From assembly GCF_963662255.1 (NCBI RefSeq), contig NC_085051.1, positions 58,522,654 through 58,586,653 of the forward strand: DNA of 64,000 bases, read 5' to 3'. The notes beneath the pieces were generated by a model, which searched no databases, was not told the DNA's origin, and saw only the letters and a list, made by a program, of their open reading frames with translations. Of this stretch, positions 36,241 through 48,780 are shown piece after piece (within the stretch, counting starts at the first letter, position 1; every line of letters begins with the position of its first letter). The DNA comes from Cinclus cinclus. Lineage: Eukaryota > Chordata > Aves > Passeriformes > Cinclidae. The translations under genes and the position numbers were made by a program.

Positions 36241-39200
36241 AGAACAAAAATCACTCAGCTCATCCTTGCCCTGTTACAGAGGAACAGAGTAGAGAAGGTT
36301 CCTGAGGTATTTTTGTTCTCTTCTTCTGTTAAAACTCCAGCCATATAACAATCTTTGATTGTCAAAAGTGGATTTTACACCACAGAATCACATGTCCAGC
36401 AGGAAGCTCAGGCCATATCACTCACATTAATGTCACTGGAAGAGCACTGAAAACAGAATTAGCAAAGCATTTTGTGACTGCCAATCTAATTTAATAAGTT
36501 ACATTACCTGAGTATTAATCAGTGTTCCAGTGTAAAGTGTTGTATGAAACTGTTGCTTTGTTCTCTTGTATGAAGAACACTACAGGGACAAATTCCCCTT
36601 TCAACAGGATTCCCTCAGGGAGCAGAGGGAAAATAGCTGACCTGGGAAGTGAGACTCCTGCTTGCTCCACACCACACTGCACCAGTGCTGGGCCTGTCAT
36701 TCTCCCTTCACCATGGCAAAGATATTTGAGATAACTAGAAACAGAAACTCCAAAGTGCTGCAGGGAATTAGGCAACTTAAAACACTATCCTTGCTAAAAT
36801 TTATTACTGTGCATGTATAAACCCATTTTTATGCACTTACGGCCAGTACATTCAGTCCTGGTATTTTACTTGGGACTGTTCATGACCTTAAGCTTAAATG
36901 TGGGTGTAAGTGTAATGCTGGCTGGGATCTCATGGTTTTGCCTGGATTTTTTATTCTCCCATTCACAGTGAATCAATTCCTGATGCCACTGAACAATAAC
37001 TCAGCTCTGGTTTCCCCAGGGGAGGAATTCAGCTCGTAGTGCCTGCTCTACACTGAGGCTCAGTTGGCTCATGCAGGACCAGGGGTAGGCCGAGGTATTT
37101 TGCTTTTGGGGAGGAAACCCAAGTTTCCACATCCCCTTCTGAGGCAGAAAAGAGCTGCCTGCAGTACTCAGAATAGTTCAAGGGAATTTTTTTAATGCTT
37201 TCAAAAATATTCTCCAAGTGAGCCTTGGCAGTGTCTTCTGCACCACCTGCTACTGATACTCTTGAAATCAGGAGTGGCTGAAGGAGGATGGTTGGTATAA
37301 AAGTTCCCCAGGAATGCACTTGTTTTGATGCTCAGCAAAGGAAAATAATGAGCCACTTTTTGCTCTGAATGCTTTTTATTCTGTTCTTTCTTCCAAAAGT
37401 CTGACTGGGAAGGTTTTAACCACAGAGCTTCAGTACAGAGGATAATTTGTTGATGCCAGGCTCCTGGATGATCTCTGGATGTTGGTTTTGCTCTGTGCAT
37501 GCACAGAGTGACCATCTAGCAGAGGCAGTGCCATGCTTCTGCCCAAAACATCAGAGGTCTGGAACACAAGCCTGGTGAGGGCAAAGGGCAGCTGGGAAGC
37601 TGAACTTTGTGTGTTTTGTTGGCCCAGAGGACAGGAGGTGGGGCTGAGGGCATGGCTGGATGGACAGCAGCTGTTGGATATTGGTCACACTGGGTACAAG
37701 TTTGTCAAATCCTTCAAGAACAAGATTTCCAGATATCCCATGCAAACCTCGAAACCCAAAGGAATAATAAATGTGAGTGGAAAAGAAGAAATGGTCAGAG
37801 GACAGCCCAATTCATGAGGTAGAGAACTCAAACCTCTCCTACAATTACAAATGGGAGTACAGGTTTGGATCCAGCTTGGTCTGTGCATCATTTCCACGTT
37901 TTCAGGTAGTGGTATCCAGTGTAAATACTGAAAATCAGGGATGGCACAAGGTCAGATTTTCTTGTGCCTGTATGGTCACAGAGTGGTTTGGGTTGGAAGG
38001 GACCTTAAAGCCCACCCAGTTCCAATCCCCTGCCGTGTCCCAGGTTGCTCCAATCCCCACCCAACCTGGCCTGGAGCACTTGCAGGGATGGGGCAGCCAC
38101 AGCTTCTCTGGGCACCCGGTGCCACAGCCTCACCAGCCTCACAGGGAAGAATTTTTTCCTAATATAGCCAATCTAATCCTACTCACTCCCAGTCTGAATC
38201 CTGCTTACACTACATGGGAAGAGTCAGTCTGGCTCAGGCCATGGATTGACCATTATTTGGCCCAGAGACGTGTGATTTTGCAGTGAGATCAGGATCTGCA
38301 ATTTCCTGGTGCGTGGGGGGTGTCCAAGTGTCTGCATCAGGACTGACTGGGCACTTTAGCACTATGGATGAGTGTTGGATTCTGCAGACACTGGCCCCAG
38401 CCACACAGAGCTCCCAAATCCTGTGTCTGCAGGCTCATAGCCCAGCTGAGCTCACTCCAGCCCCTGCACTGAAGGATCCTTGATTATTGCCTAATTTGAG
38501 CCCGGGGACTCAGCCATAATGAGTGGGTGATTGAATGAATCATGCCTCGCTTTCTCTTCCCCAACACAGCAATTCACCCACATTTGTTCATTACTCAGAC
38601 TTGTTTGCCAAATAATTTATGCACATAATTTTGGGGTTGGTAATTCATTCACATGCAGCCTGGGTGAGTGTTTAGCAATTGAAATGAGAAAGTCAAGATG
38701 CTTTGTTTGGGCTCACAAGTTTTTGTTTCTTGATTAAACTCTCAAAACCCTGTTGTAGAGGTGACTGCTCGTGTCAGTGAATTCAGAATGTAATTTCTGC
38801 ATTTACCCTCTAATACACACATACATTCATGATGTCTTCACTGCTGGTAAACACGTTGATTGCAAAGTCTGTGAAAGGAGAACACAAAAGGAGCCTAAAT
38901 TAAACTAATTATTTAAAACAATGAAACATATGGAAAACTAACCTGTTGTGTGATCTTTTAATTCTGTGCAAAAGAAAAAAAGGCTACACTGAAATCTGGC
39001 CAAAAAGTAAAGTGATAAAATGAGTACTGGATGCTTTCCAGCATCCTCTGAAATGTTCAGGGTAGAAAATGTCAAACTGCTTGAATTTGAATCTTTTAAA
39101 GAGAAAAAAATAAGCATCAGAAGTGTAACCAAGAAATTTGGATGTTGTGATACTTAGCAGAGGAATGGAAAGTAGTAAATGAGGCACCAGATTTTAACAC

Positions 39201-41269
39201 TGTGGTGTCATGATGGAAATCCATAAACTCATAAATTCTTCTTGGGTACCCCAGTTCTGGTTCCTTTATGGATGTGGAGGGGATATATGTACATATATAC
39301 ATACAGGAGATGGCAAAAGGCTGTAGATAAGGTGGAATTGGGAATGACAACAGTTTATGTGTGTTCAAGAGAACCAGAGGGAAGCAGAAACAGAGCGTTT
39401 CCAACTATCTGTAAGCATTTGGCTCAGGAAGTTCCCAAGAGGAAAATTATTGGAGGCTGAGAGAGAATCAGAGGAAACATCACTTTATGCTCATCCTGCT
39501 CCTGTACTTTTCCTAGATGTTCACTTTGACCAGTGCTGGAGACAAGACAAAAAACAAGTGTGGGTTGGATGAGTCTGGATCAGTGTGGTTGTGGAGCTAG
39601 GAGAGGCAGGAGGTGCCCTGGAAACCACAGCCTGGCAGCTCTTCTTTCTGTAGCAGGCAAACTGGCAGGGATCACCTGGGATACTTGGATATACTGGAGA
39701 CTGTGGAAGATCAGTCACTGCAGAAAGATTTTTAGCAGTTTTATTGCAATCATTTTTAAAGTAAATTACTTTATTATGGTGTAAGATGAAAGCCCTGTCA
39801 GGGATTTCTAATTGTTTAAAGAAGGGAGAGAAAATACAGAAACAATGATCATTTTTCACTACAGAGAGGTTATCAAGCAGGATCCCCTAAAGGTCCAGAT
39901 AAACTCTTCAGGAACAGAACAGAAAGAAGGGGATTTCTGAGGTGCCATGGCTTGCTGGTATCACACAATTACGTGGGATGGTTTAACCTAAGGATTCGTG
40001 TCAAGGGAAGAGAATGGTTCCCCACTCCTGGAGACTGTAGGGAAATCTCTAGGGAAATTCTGTGTTGGCAAGTCCCAAATAATAAACATGGAAAAGAGTA
40101 ATTAACTATTTATATGTAACCATAGACTCTGATGGGTATTACCCTCTCAGGAAAGAAATCTGGGTGGCAGTACTGATAACTCCACGGAGACAAGAATTCA
40201 ATTCCCTGCAAAACGCAAGAAGATAAATAAACCACCAGACAGAGACAGAGAAGGGAATATCTGTGTCCTAATGTATATATTTTTAAATACCATCAGAATT
40301 ACTAATAGATTTTAAGTAGCCAGGTAGCTTCCAAAACATTCTCTGCTCTCGTATTCTCATAGCATGAACATTCACATGCTCCAACCTCCCATGTATTTGT
40401 GCAAGAAAATGTGATGTCAAGAATAATGGAGAGATAGCACTGGCCACTGTTGCCATTTTGGAGCAGTAAGCAGTGACCAGGAGGTTCCTTGGCCTTCAGA
40501 TGAGCAATATGTCAGTCGTGAGCACTTTTGGAACTCAGTGTTTGTCTTGGCTGTGCTGTTTTTCCTGGATGGCCGTGTCCAAGCAGGCTGGTGCAGATGG
40601 CAACTGCCGGCAGAGTTAGGTCTTCATTCGCAAATGGGAGATGACAGGGAGCTGCTGCCAGCCCCCATCCATCTTCCCCATCACCTTTGCTGGGAGGGAG
40701 ATCAGCTTCACACCAAGCCCAAGACTTGGCAGCTGGGCTTGATTCCTTCAGTGGCTCCCAAACAGCTCTGTCCAAATTCCCAGGGATGTGGGAGTGCTCA
40801 GCTCCAAACCAGACCTGGGCTCCTCTCTGGGAGCCCTGCAGATGGAGCTGGGTGCTGTGGAAATTCCCAGCCCTGCGGGGGTCAGCACTCACTGATATCC
40901 ACCTGGGTGTGAGTTTAAAGGCTCAGAGCTTTACTCCCAAGCTCCTGCAGACAAAACCTTCCATGTTGGGCCTTGCGGCTGGTGCTGGCTGCAGAAGGCT
41001 GCCCATCTGTGCAGAGGGAGAAGCCATCAGCACTGACTCACTGCTCCGCCACCTCCTCCTTTTGGCAGAAACTAGCACAAGCAGACTCAGAGAACCCTGG
41101 CAGAACAGAGCACTTGCAGTGAGGGGCCGGGGCTGATTCTGAAGGGATGTGACATCAAAGCACACTCAGAGCAGTCATTCCCAGGTAAGTGAGTGGCGTA
41201 CATGGTCCTGCATGGACTCATGGAATCACTGCGTGGGCTCAGGGCCTCTCTGCATGGACTCACTGTACC
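36241..41269. other. Gene-free stretch
   Basis: Unique sequence with one CR1 fragment (37974-38205) and small AT-rich runs (for example near 39285-39303). Nothing coding was recognised. Confidence 0.55.
37974..38205 (-). mobile_element. CR1 LINE 3' end
   Basis: GTGGTTTGGGTTGGAAGGG through CAGCCACAGCTTCTCTGGGC, about 230 bp. Confidence 0.85.
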
Positions 41270-42118
41270 TTCAGACAGCTGATCTGCTGCAGGGCAGGAA
41301 GGCTCTGAGAGGGATCTGCACAGGCTGGATCCATGGGTCAACACCAGCAGCATGAGGTTCAACAAGGCCAAGGGCTGGGTCCTGCCCTTGGGTCACAACA
41401 ACCCCATGGAGTGCTCCAGGCTGGGGCAGAGAGGCTGGAAAGCTGCCCAGAGGGAAAGGACCTGGAGGTGCTGGTGGCAGCAGCTGGACGTCAGTCCAGA
41501 TGTGCCCAGGTGGGCAAGAAGTCAGTGGTACCTGGCTTGAATTAGGAATAGTATGGCCACAGGACCAGGATAGTGACTGTCCCCTGGTGCTGGGCACTGC
41601 TGAGGCCACACCTCGAGTGCTGCGCTCAGTTCTGGGCCCCTCAGTACAAGAAGGACATCGCGGGCTGGAGAGTGTCCAGAGAAGGGAACAGAGCTGGGGA
41701 AGGGGATGGAGAACCAGGAGAGGCTGAAGGAGCTGGGAAGAGGCTGAGCCTGGAGAAAAGGAGGCTCAGGGGGGACCTTGTGGCTCTGCACAACTCCCTG
41801 ACAGGAGGGGACAGCTGAGGAGGTCGGGCTCTGCTCCAGGGAACAGGGACAGGAGAAGAGGAAACAGCCTTAAGCTGCATCAGAGGAGGTTCAGGTCAGA
41901 CATCAGGAGGAATTTCTTCACAGAAGGGTTGTCAAGCACTGGAATGGGCTGCCCAGGGAAGTGATGGTGTCCCCAGCCCTGGAGGTGTTCAAGCAATGAC
42001 AGGATGTGACGCTCAGGGCTCTGGTCTGGTTGACGAAGCGGTGATCAGTCAAAGGCTGGACTCAATGATCTTGTAGGTCTTTTCCAACCTTAATTATTTT
42101 GTGATTTTGTGATTCTCT
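41270..42118 (+). mobile_element. Long CR1 LINE fragment including ORF2 C-terminal region
   Basis: About 850 bp in sense orientation. It spans the C-terminal ORF2 coding end (CATGAGGTTCAACAAGGCCA, TGGGTCACAACAACCCCATG, GAGGCCACACCTCGAGTGCT), then TTCTTCACAGAAGGGTTGTC, and reaches the 3' tail TTTTGTGATTTTGTGATTCT. The reading frame is interrupted, so it is inactive. This is the longest CR1 copy in the window. Confidence 0.9.
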
Positions 42119-42351
42119 GTCAAACAACAGGAGTGAATTTTCAGATCAGTTTTGCTGTCCAAGCACAATGTCTACAGGCACCAACACCTAGAGCTGGACT
42201 AAACACCCTTGGCTCATTTTACATGCACTGAAAAACACTTTTTAACCCTGTCTGTGTTCATGCTAGAGTCACCGAGGGAAGTTTGGATGGACTTGCACTA
42301 GAAATGCATATTCATAATAAAGAACCTGAGTAACCAGCTCAGAACACGGAA

Positions 42352-42420
42352 ATATCGAATCATTAAAGCTGAAAAATACCTCAAAGGTCATCAAGTCCAA
42401 CAATTAATGCAGAATACCAA
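42352..42420 (-). mobile_element. Short CR1-like LINE 3' end
   Basis: ATCGAATCATTAAAGCTGAA then CAAAGGTCATCAAGTCCAAC resembles a diverged CR1 terminus. Confidence 0.6.
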
Positions 42421-43338
42421 GGATGAAGTTAAAGATTGGAGAGAAGAGCCTCACCCTGCAGATGCAATGACTCATCTCCAAAGTTTACAACTTTAATGAA
42501 CCTGAAAATAAAAACATTCTTGAGCCAAAAAATCACTACCCAGACACGCAACTGCTCCAAAATCCTAATCCTTCTCTCCAGCCAAGAGTCGTGGCTAGTC
42601 CTTAAACACAGGGGGATCCTGTGTGGGTAGGAGGGCAGAGCCGGGACCCTTCCTTTGCTGAGAAAGAGATTTTTTGACATCCCCAGAGCTGAACCATCCC
42701 GTTTTCCCAAAGCTGTGGTGCAGGCACACTCTTGTGGTTGCACGAGCCAGTGCACGCAGGAGCCCGGGGGAATTGCGGCTCCTCCTGCCCCTCCGAGAAG
42801 CTCCCTCATTCCAGCCGCTGCATCCCGAATGATCCAGGATGCTGTGGCAGCCCGCAGGATGCTGTAAGAGCCTTCCCGAGTGCTTTTATCCAGCTCTGGC
42901 TCCGAGCAGGGTGTGTGCCCTGAGGCTCTGAATAATTTAGCACTGCGGATATTAACACGGGAATGAGCCTGGCTCTGGGAAAAGGGACACCCCAGTTGCT
43001 GGGTTTGGGGTCCCCAATCCATTAAGAGTCATGGGATTCGTGTCACCCCACACAGGGCATCCTGTATGGCTTTATTTATCTGGGGAACTGCCTCCTCATC
43101 CTGTCCAGGTGAGCAGCTTTGGGTGCTCTCCAGCTCCCACCCTGCAGCCTTGGAAGTTGGCTGCAGGTGCTGGATCTCCTTTGCCTCTGCTCTTTGGGGT
43201 TTTGCTGAAGAAGCAGCAAAAAACCCCTTCCCTGCTGGTAGCCTAGGTGAAAACTCATCAGCCCTGCTTGTACTGAGTGAGGAAAAAAATCTGTTGGCAA
43301 TTGGCTGTGAAAACCAGAATGTCACCAAGTGGTGCTGA

Positions 43339-43414
43339 TTTTTTCCCTTTCCCTTCCTTTTTTTTTTCTTTTTTTTTTTCTTTTTCTCTCTTTCTTTTTT
43401 TTTTTCCCTTTCCT
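43339..43414. repeat. 76-nt pure polypyrimidine tract
   Basis: An uninterrupted C/T run on the plus strand with CCCTTTCCC-type blocks near each end and T-rich centre, roughly mirror-symmetric. Confidence 0.95.
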
Positions 43415-44154
43415 GTCAGAACATGCAGATCCCATCCAGGAGGCTCCACTGTGCATTGTCTGAGGTCCTGGGGTCCCACAGAGACACAGCATCAGTGACC
43501 CCACTGAGTTCTTCATAGTCTGAGCAAAGCCTCCTTTTCCCTTATTTTTGGGATTGCCCAGAGCCGGGAGGATTCCCCTTGGTTTTTCCTCCCTCCTTCT
43601 CACCTGCTTGCAGCATATCCCTGCTCTCTGGAAAATGCAGAGGCTGTGGCCCTGCTGTACAAACTCCACGAGCTGTGCTGCTCATCCAGACTCACTGTTT
43701 CCCAAAAATCAACTCGGGGTGGCTCTGATCTGTGGGTTTCAGAGCAGCCTGTGCAAGGACAGGGATCCTTGAGACATCCCTGAGAAGAGCTGTCTCATGC
43801 TGCCAGTCTGAGCTACATGAAAAGAGATAAATGGGCAGGAAATAACTGTGATTGGAGTGGAATTACAGATGCCAGCCTCAGTTGTCTGCTTTGGATGCAT
43901 TCAAATAAATACTTGAATGGCAGGTTGTTCTCTGAGAGATCCTAGGTTTGTTCCTGTATATTAATCACCTTGTTCCCATTCTGCCCTAACACTGGAGGGA
44001 TCATTGTAAAAACTATCCCCAAAACTGAACTACCCTAGTCCAGCCCTGAGCTGTTTGGTGGATCTGTAGGACAGGGAAGTGGTTTGAACAAACATTGGGT
44101 CAGTGCCTTGTGATGAGACTGACAGAAAATCCCAGAGACCCTGGATCCTGGAGT

Positions 44155-44672
44155 TACAGAACCCCAGAATGGTTTGGGTTGGAAAGGGAGCTTAAAGTTC
44201 CCACCCCCTGGCGTGGGCAGGAACACCTTCCACTGTCCCAGATTGCTCCAAGCCCTGTCCAACCTGGCCTTGGACACTTCCAGGGATCCAGGGTCAGCCA
44301 CAGCTGCTTTGGACACCCTGTGCCAGGGGCTCCCCACCCTCACAGGGAAGAGGAATTTCTTACCAGTATTCCATCTAACCCTGTCTTTTGTCAGTTTGAA
44401 GCCATTCCTTGTGTCCTGTCCCTCCATGCCTTGTCCCCAGTCCCTCTCCAGCTCTCCTGGAGCCCCTTCAGGCTCTGGAAGGGGCTCTGAGCTCTCCCTG
44501 GATCCTTCTCTTCTCCAGGTGAACACCCCCAGCTCTCCCAGCCTGGCTCCAGAGCCGACGTGCTCCAGTCCTTGGAGGATGTTTGTGGCCTCCTCTGGAC
44601 TTGCTCCAGTTTCTGCACATCCTTCTTAAGCTGGATCCCTCAGACCTGAACCCAGTACTGCAGGTGGTTTTC
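44155..44672 (-). mobile_element. CR1 LINE 3' end, about 520 bp
   Basis: From CCCAGAATGGTTTGGGTTGG through TTGAAGCCATTCCTTGTGTC and CTCTCCTGGAGCCCCTTCAG to GAACCCAGTACTGCAGGTGG. Confidence 0.9.
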
Positions 44673-45403
44673 TCAATATTTTTTTTTTTTTTTATTTTCT
44701 TGCTGATGGGAAACATGGCATATTTGCATTTTTGAGCCTGAATAGTTTTAATTCAGTTTTTTATTGTACAAGCTCAAGAGGAACATTTACTTTGTTTTCA
44801 CTGATTAGTTATACAATTATTCCTTTCAGATACCACATGAACCATGAACCATAATATTGTATTCTTTGCTAATACATTTTGGCTGAGGTATTTACATGAA
44901 AACACAATACATAAATGTAATGAATTTTTCAAATGAACACATCGGTAATATAAAGTAATCTTTTTTTTTTTTTTGTACACCAAAAATTCATTAAACTTTT
45001 CTCAATTAGCAAACTGACTTTTCTAAATAAGCTGCTGATTGAGCACGAGCCACGAGCTGGATTTGATAACGTTGGATGGTGCCTGTCACCAGGGAGGGAG
45101 AGATTATCTCAGCCAGCCCAGGGCAGGCATCTTCTGCTGGATCTGACACCTCTTGAAGGAGGTACCACTTCCAGCTGCTCAGCAGTGAGGCTAATGCCTA
45201 AATGAGAATAATCCTCTGTCTAAGAGGTGAAATGAAGTCCTGGGCTGGGTCCAACCTTCAGGCCTCTATCAGCATCCATGCTGTGGCCAGCCAGGTGAGG
45301 GAGAGGAGGAAACTGGGAACGAGGCAGGACAAAACCTGGGTAATTTTCAGCTGGATGAAGGCACAGATGTGGATGTTCATGTTCCTGCAGAGCTACAAGT
45401 GTT

Positions 45404-45532
45404 GTGGAAGTGCCCAAGGCCAGGTTGGACAGGGATTGGAGCAGCCTGGTCTATGGAAGGTGTCCCTGCCATGTGGAACTGGCTGAGCTTTCAGGTCCCT
45501 TCCAACCCAAACCATCCTGTGACTCTGTGATT
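45404..45532 (+). mobile_element. CR1 LINE 3' end
   Basis: CAAGGCCAGGTTGGACAGGG to TCCCTTCCAACCCAAACCAT and CTGTGACTCTGTGATT. Confidence 0.85.
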
Positions 45533-46092
45533 ATGTTCAATGAGGAAACAAACTGTTACAGCCTGGAGAAGTAAAGTCATCCTCCTTCTGAAGTCAGCGC
45601 TGTACTCATCTATTTTTAATTTTATTCTTCTTCTTTTTATTTTCCATAGAATCCAGAGGTAGCAATTCCTTTTATGGACTCCTTTAAATATTTCCCTGCA
45701 GAAACCAGGGACCGATGCTGAAATCTTGGTCTCACTGAAGTTAGTGGGGAGCTTGCTCCTGGCTTTGTTGGGGGGATTTGGCTCTGGCCGAGTCTTTTTG
45801 TGTGAAGTGGAATAAATCCATCAGGAGTGGAGTGTCTCAGCACAATGAACACCTGCCAGTGCCTTTCACATAGATCACACCGTTATATCATGTGCCTGAC
45901 CTACTTTGCTTTAATAAGCTCATCTGTGTGCAGTGGAAGATAAGCAAAACCACTCTTCTGACACAAAAATCCATCCTGTCTATCAACACGTGTGTGCTGC
46001 TCTTGGCAGGGTTCAATCCTAGGCTGATAAGGGCTGGTTTTCCCTCTCATGGAAGCAAAACTTCCACTGGCATCCAGTGAGGCTCAGACTGG

Positions 46093-46268
46093 GAGGCCCT
46101 GGAAAAGGTTGCCCAGAAAAGCTGTGGCATCCCTGCAAGTGTTCCAGGCCAGGTTGGATGGGGACTGGAGCAACCTGGGACAGTGGGAGGTGTCCCTGGC
46201 CATGGCAGGGGGGTGGAACTCTCTGACCTTGAAGGCTCCTTCCAGCCAAAACCATTCTGGGATTCAGT
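46093..46268 (+). mobile_element. CR1 LINE 3' end
   Basis: GAGGCCCTGGAAAAGGTTGC to CAGCCAAAACCATTCTGGG, sense strand. Confidence 0.85.
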
Positions 46269-46572
46269 GGCTTGACCCCGTTACAGGGCTGGGAAGGACA
46301 AGCAGTCAGCTTCAGGGCCTGGACATGGACAAAAGGAAAGGAGTGGGATCCATAGTGGGATTCAAAAGTTATGTCAGGACGTTTGTGTCCATCTCCTCCT
46401 GGATAAGCCATGAATATTTCTCTTTGAACACTTTGTTTTCCTGGTACAACTCCCCAGGATTTCTGCTCCCATGGGACAATTCAGTTTCTTGCTCCTGCTT
46501 CTTCATGCTTGGGTTTCCCACCAGGCTGCAGCTGAGCACTAATCAGAGCATCTCTGCCTCTGGATGGGCAGG

Positions 46573-46715
46573 ATCAGAGAATCACAGAATATCCTGGATT
46601 GCAAGGGACCCACAAGGATCAAGTCCAATTCCTGGCCCAAGAATCCCCCTTTGCCTGAGAGCATTGTCCAAATCCTCCTTGAGCTCTGGCTGACTTCTGA
46701 ACTCTGGTGCCTGGA
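46573..46715 (-). mobile_element. CR1 LINE 3' end
   Basis: AGAGAATCACAGAATATCCT, then GGGACCCACAAGGATCAAGT and CATTGTCCAAATCCTCCTTG; same subfamily type as the copy at 30203-30700. Confidence 0.8.
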
Positions 46716-47189
46716 CTTCCCTGGAGAGCCTGGTTCTCCTATCCTGCCCAAAGATATGATGTTCCCCTGGAAAATCCCAGCCTTTCCTGGGAAAGCTTCC
46801 CCCACCAACTGTGCTAGATATGTCAGGGTGGGTGTTATGGCTCTCACTGTCAGAGGCATCCCTGAGACAACCCCTCTGAGTTCAAAGCATTTCAGCAGTG
46901 CAGAAAAGCTGGTTTGACTCCCAAAATAGCTGCTGCACACAACGCCACAAATGACAAAGCTCATTACCTGGGTGGTGTTCTGGGGCCTAGCTGGCAAATT
47001 CCTTTGTGAGAGAAAATCCTGCCTGCTGTGGAATGCCCTTGACCAGCCCTAAACCTGCTTTTCCTGGGTTGGGAAGAGGTGGGAGCACAGACAGACCTGG
47101 CTGAGCAGCAGGGAGGTGAGCAGGACCCTTGTCGTGAGCATGAGCATAAAGCCAGGATGCATCTTGTGGTGTCCTCCCTCTTTCTTTTG

Positions 47190-47211
47190 TTTTTTTTTTT
47201 TTTTTTTTTTT
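47190..47211. repeat. Poly(T) run
   Basis: Over 20 consecutive T, flanked by further T/C-rich sequence. Confidence 0.9.
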
Positions 47212-47301
47212 CTTTACCAGTGGATTTGGGTCAGTATCTTTATATTTATTTATTTGTTTAATATGTTGTTGTTTTTTCTTTTTAAACAGTGAGAAGATGG
47301 G

Positions 47302-47305
47302 AAAA

Positions 47306-47344
<39 letters not shown>

Positions 47345-47345
47345 A
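47302..47345. repeat. (AAAT)n microsatellite
   Basis: About eleven tandem AAAT units. Confidence 0.95.
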
Positions 47346-48429
47346 GCTAACAACATGGAGGGCAGAGATTTGTTTTTCATGTGCTCCCTATTTTGGAGAC
47401 ACAGGGATTTTCCCAGCATTACTTTGATTGATTCAGCCTTGAGAATGAGAGGTGGTTAAAAAGAGCATCATTTCAGCCACTGGAAAAACATGAAGGGAAG
47501 GTTCTGCATGAGCTTCATGCCAGCTCTGATCCTGACTTACCTCTATTTATTTTCTCCACCTGAGGAACAGCAGAATAACCCAGTGGCCTGATCCTGGCTC
47601 TGTTGGGACCACTGGATAAATGCCTGTTCACAGTGTTCCTCCAGCCTGGAGAGCTTCATGGCTTGCCCTGATCTCAACTTTCTAAAGGTCTGAGGCTGCT
47701 GCTATGAAAATCCTGGTCTGTGACTAAAAGCAAAGAGCTTTCCTCTGGAGCAGGGGACAAAAGGAGCAGCAGCTTCTCGGCAGAAAAGACATGGAAACAT
47801 AAATAAGGTCTCTGCCAGCCTCTGATTTAAATAGCTGCTTGCAGGGTGTCATCCATGGAAAAATTGTTATTTTTCAGCCACCTGGCAGCAGCAGCCATGA
47901 CCTACAAGCTGCTTCTGGATCCAACAGTTGTGTTTGGGAGGAAGAATCAGGTTTGCTCATGCCAAACCACTTTAGGGCCCTGTGAAGCAAGAACTTGGAA
48001 ATTAAGGCCAATTTTAAGTGCTTTGCTGAGTAGGGCTGGAATATCCCCCCTCACCTACAGGCTCTGAGGACCTCATTTTCTCACCCAGCTATGGTGGAAG
48101 GTAGTGTGGAAGACAGCCTGGTCCACTTTTGATGTCAGTGTGCTGAAGCAGCTCTGAAGATGAATTTAACCCTTTGTGTTTTGCCAGTGAGATGAGAACG
48201 TGCCATGAGAACCCACAAAGGTTGTTCTGAATCCTGGGAGTTGGATACCAGGGTCCCTTCAGGGTCAGCAGCGCCTTTGTTTGCCATTCCTGACGTGAGC
48301 ATTTGGTCCTGTGGGACATCTTGGGCTCCTGTTCTTTGTGGTTAATCACAGCCTTTGTGCAGTCTCCCCTTTGCTGGGGGGGGGGGAAAGCTAATGCAGC
48401 CCTCACTGTGCTACAGCTGCTGGCTGGGA

Positions 48430-48780
48430 ATTGTCAATAGGTCACAAATAAATCTAGCACTGCACAGGAAAGACAATGAGATTATACATCCTCCTACTAC
48501 TGCCAATTACAGTAAGAGCAACAATTATAAGGTAGCACTCCTACAGCTACCCCAGGGAGAAAATGAGAGGAAAATGCTCCATTAGCCTAATGAAGAGAGA
48601 GTAGTGGAGCTACAGTCAAATTTTCTCACTATTAGCCCTGACTGTGTGCCACTAACACACGAGGGAAGCAGGAGTCATAGGGTAACAATTAAAGTTACTG
48701 GCAATTAACCCCTGCCACGTGCATGCCTCTAATCTGATGAGAAAATTAAAAAGAGGCACGGTTACATTTTCTCAGTGTTA
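48430..48780. promoter_or_regulatory. Candidate conserved noncoding block
   Basis: Balanced-composition, repeat-free stretch with CCAATTACAG, CATTAGCCTAATG, AACAATTAAAG and GGCAATTAACC words between repeats. Function unproven. Confidence 0.25.

Noticed and set aside
42429..43022. 197-codon minus-strand open frame
   Set aside because: No recognisable domain, promoter or splice context; chance open frame.
43258..43479. Lys/Glu-rich open frame on the minus strand
   Set aside because: It is just the translation of the polypurine complement of the 43339-43414 pyrimidine tract.
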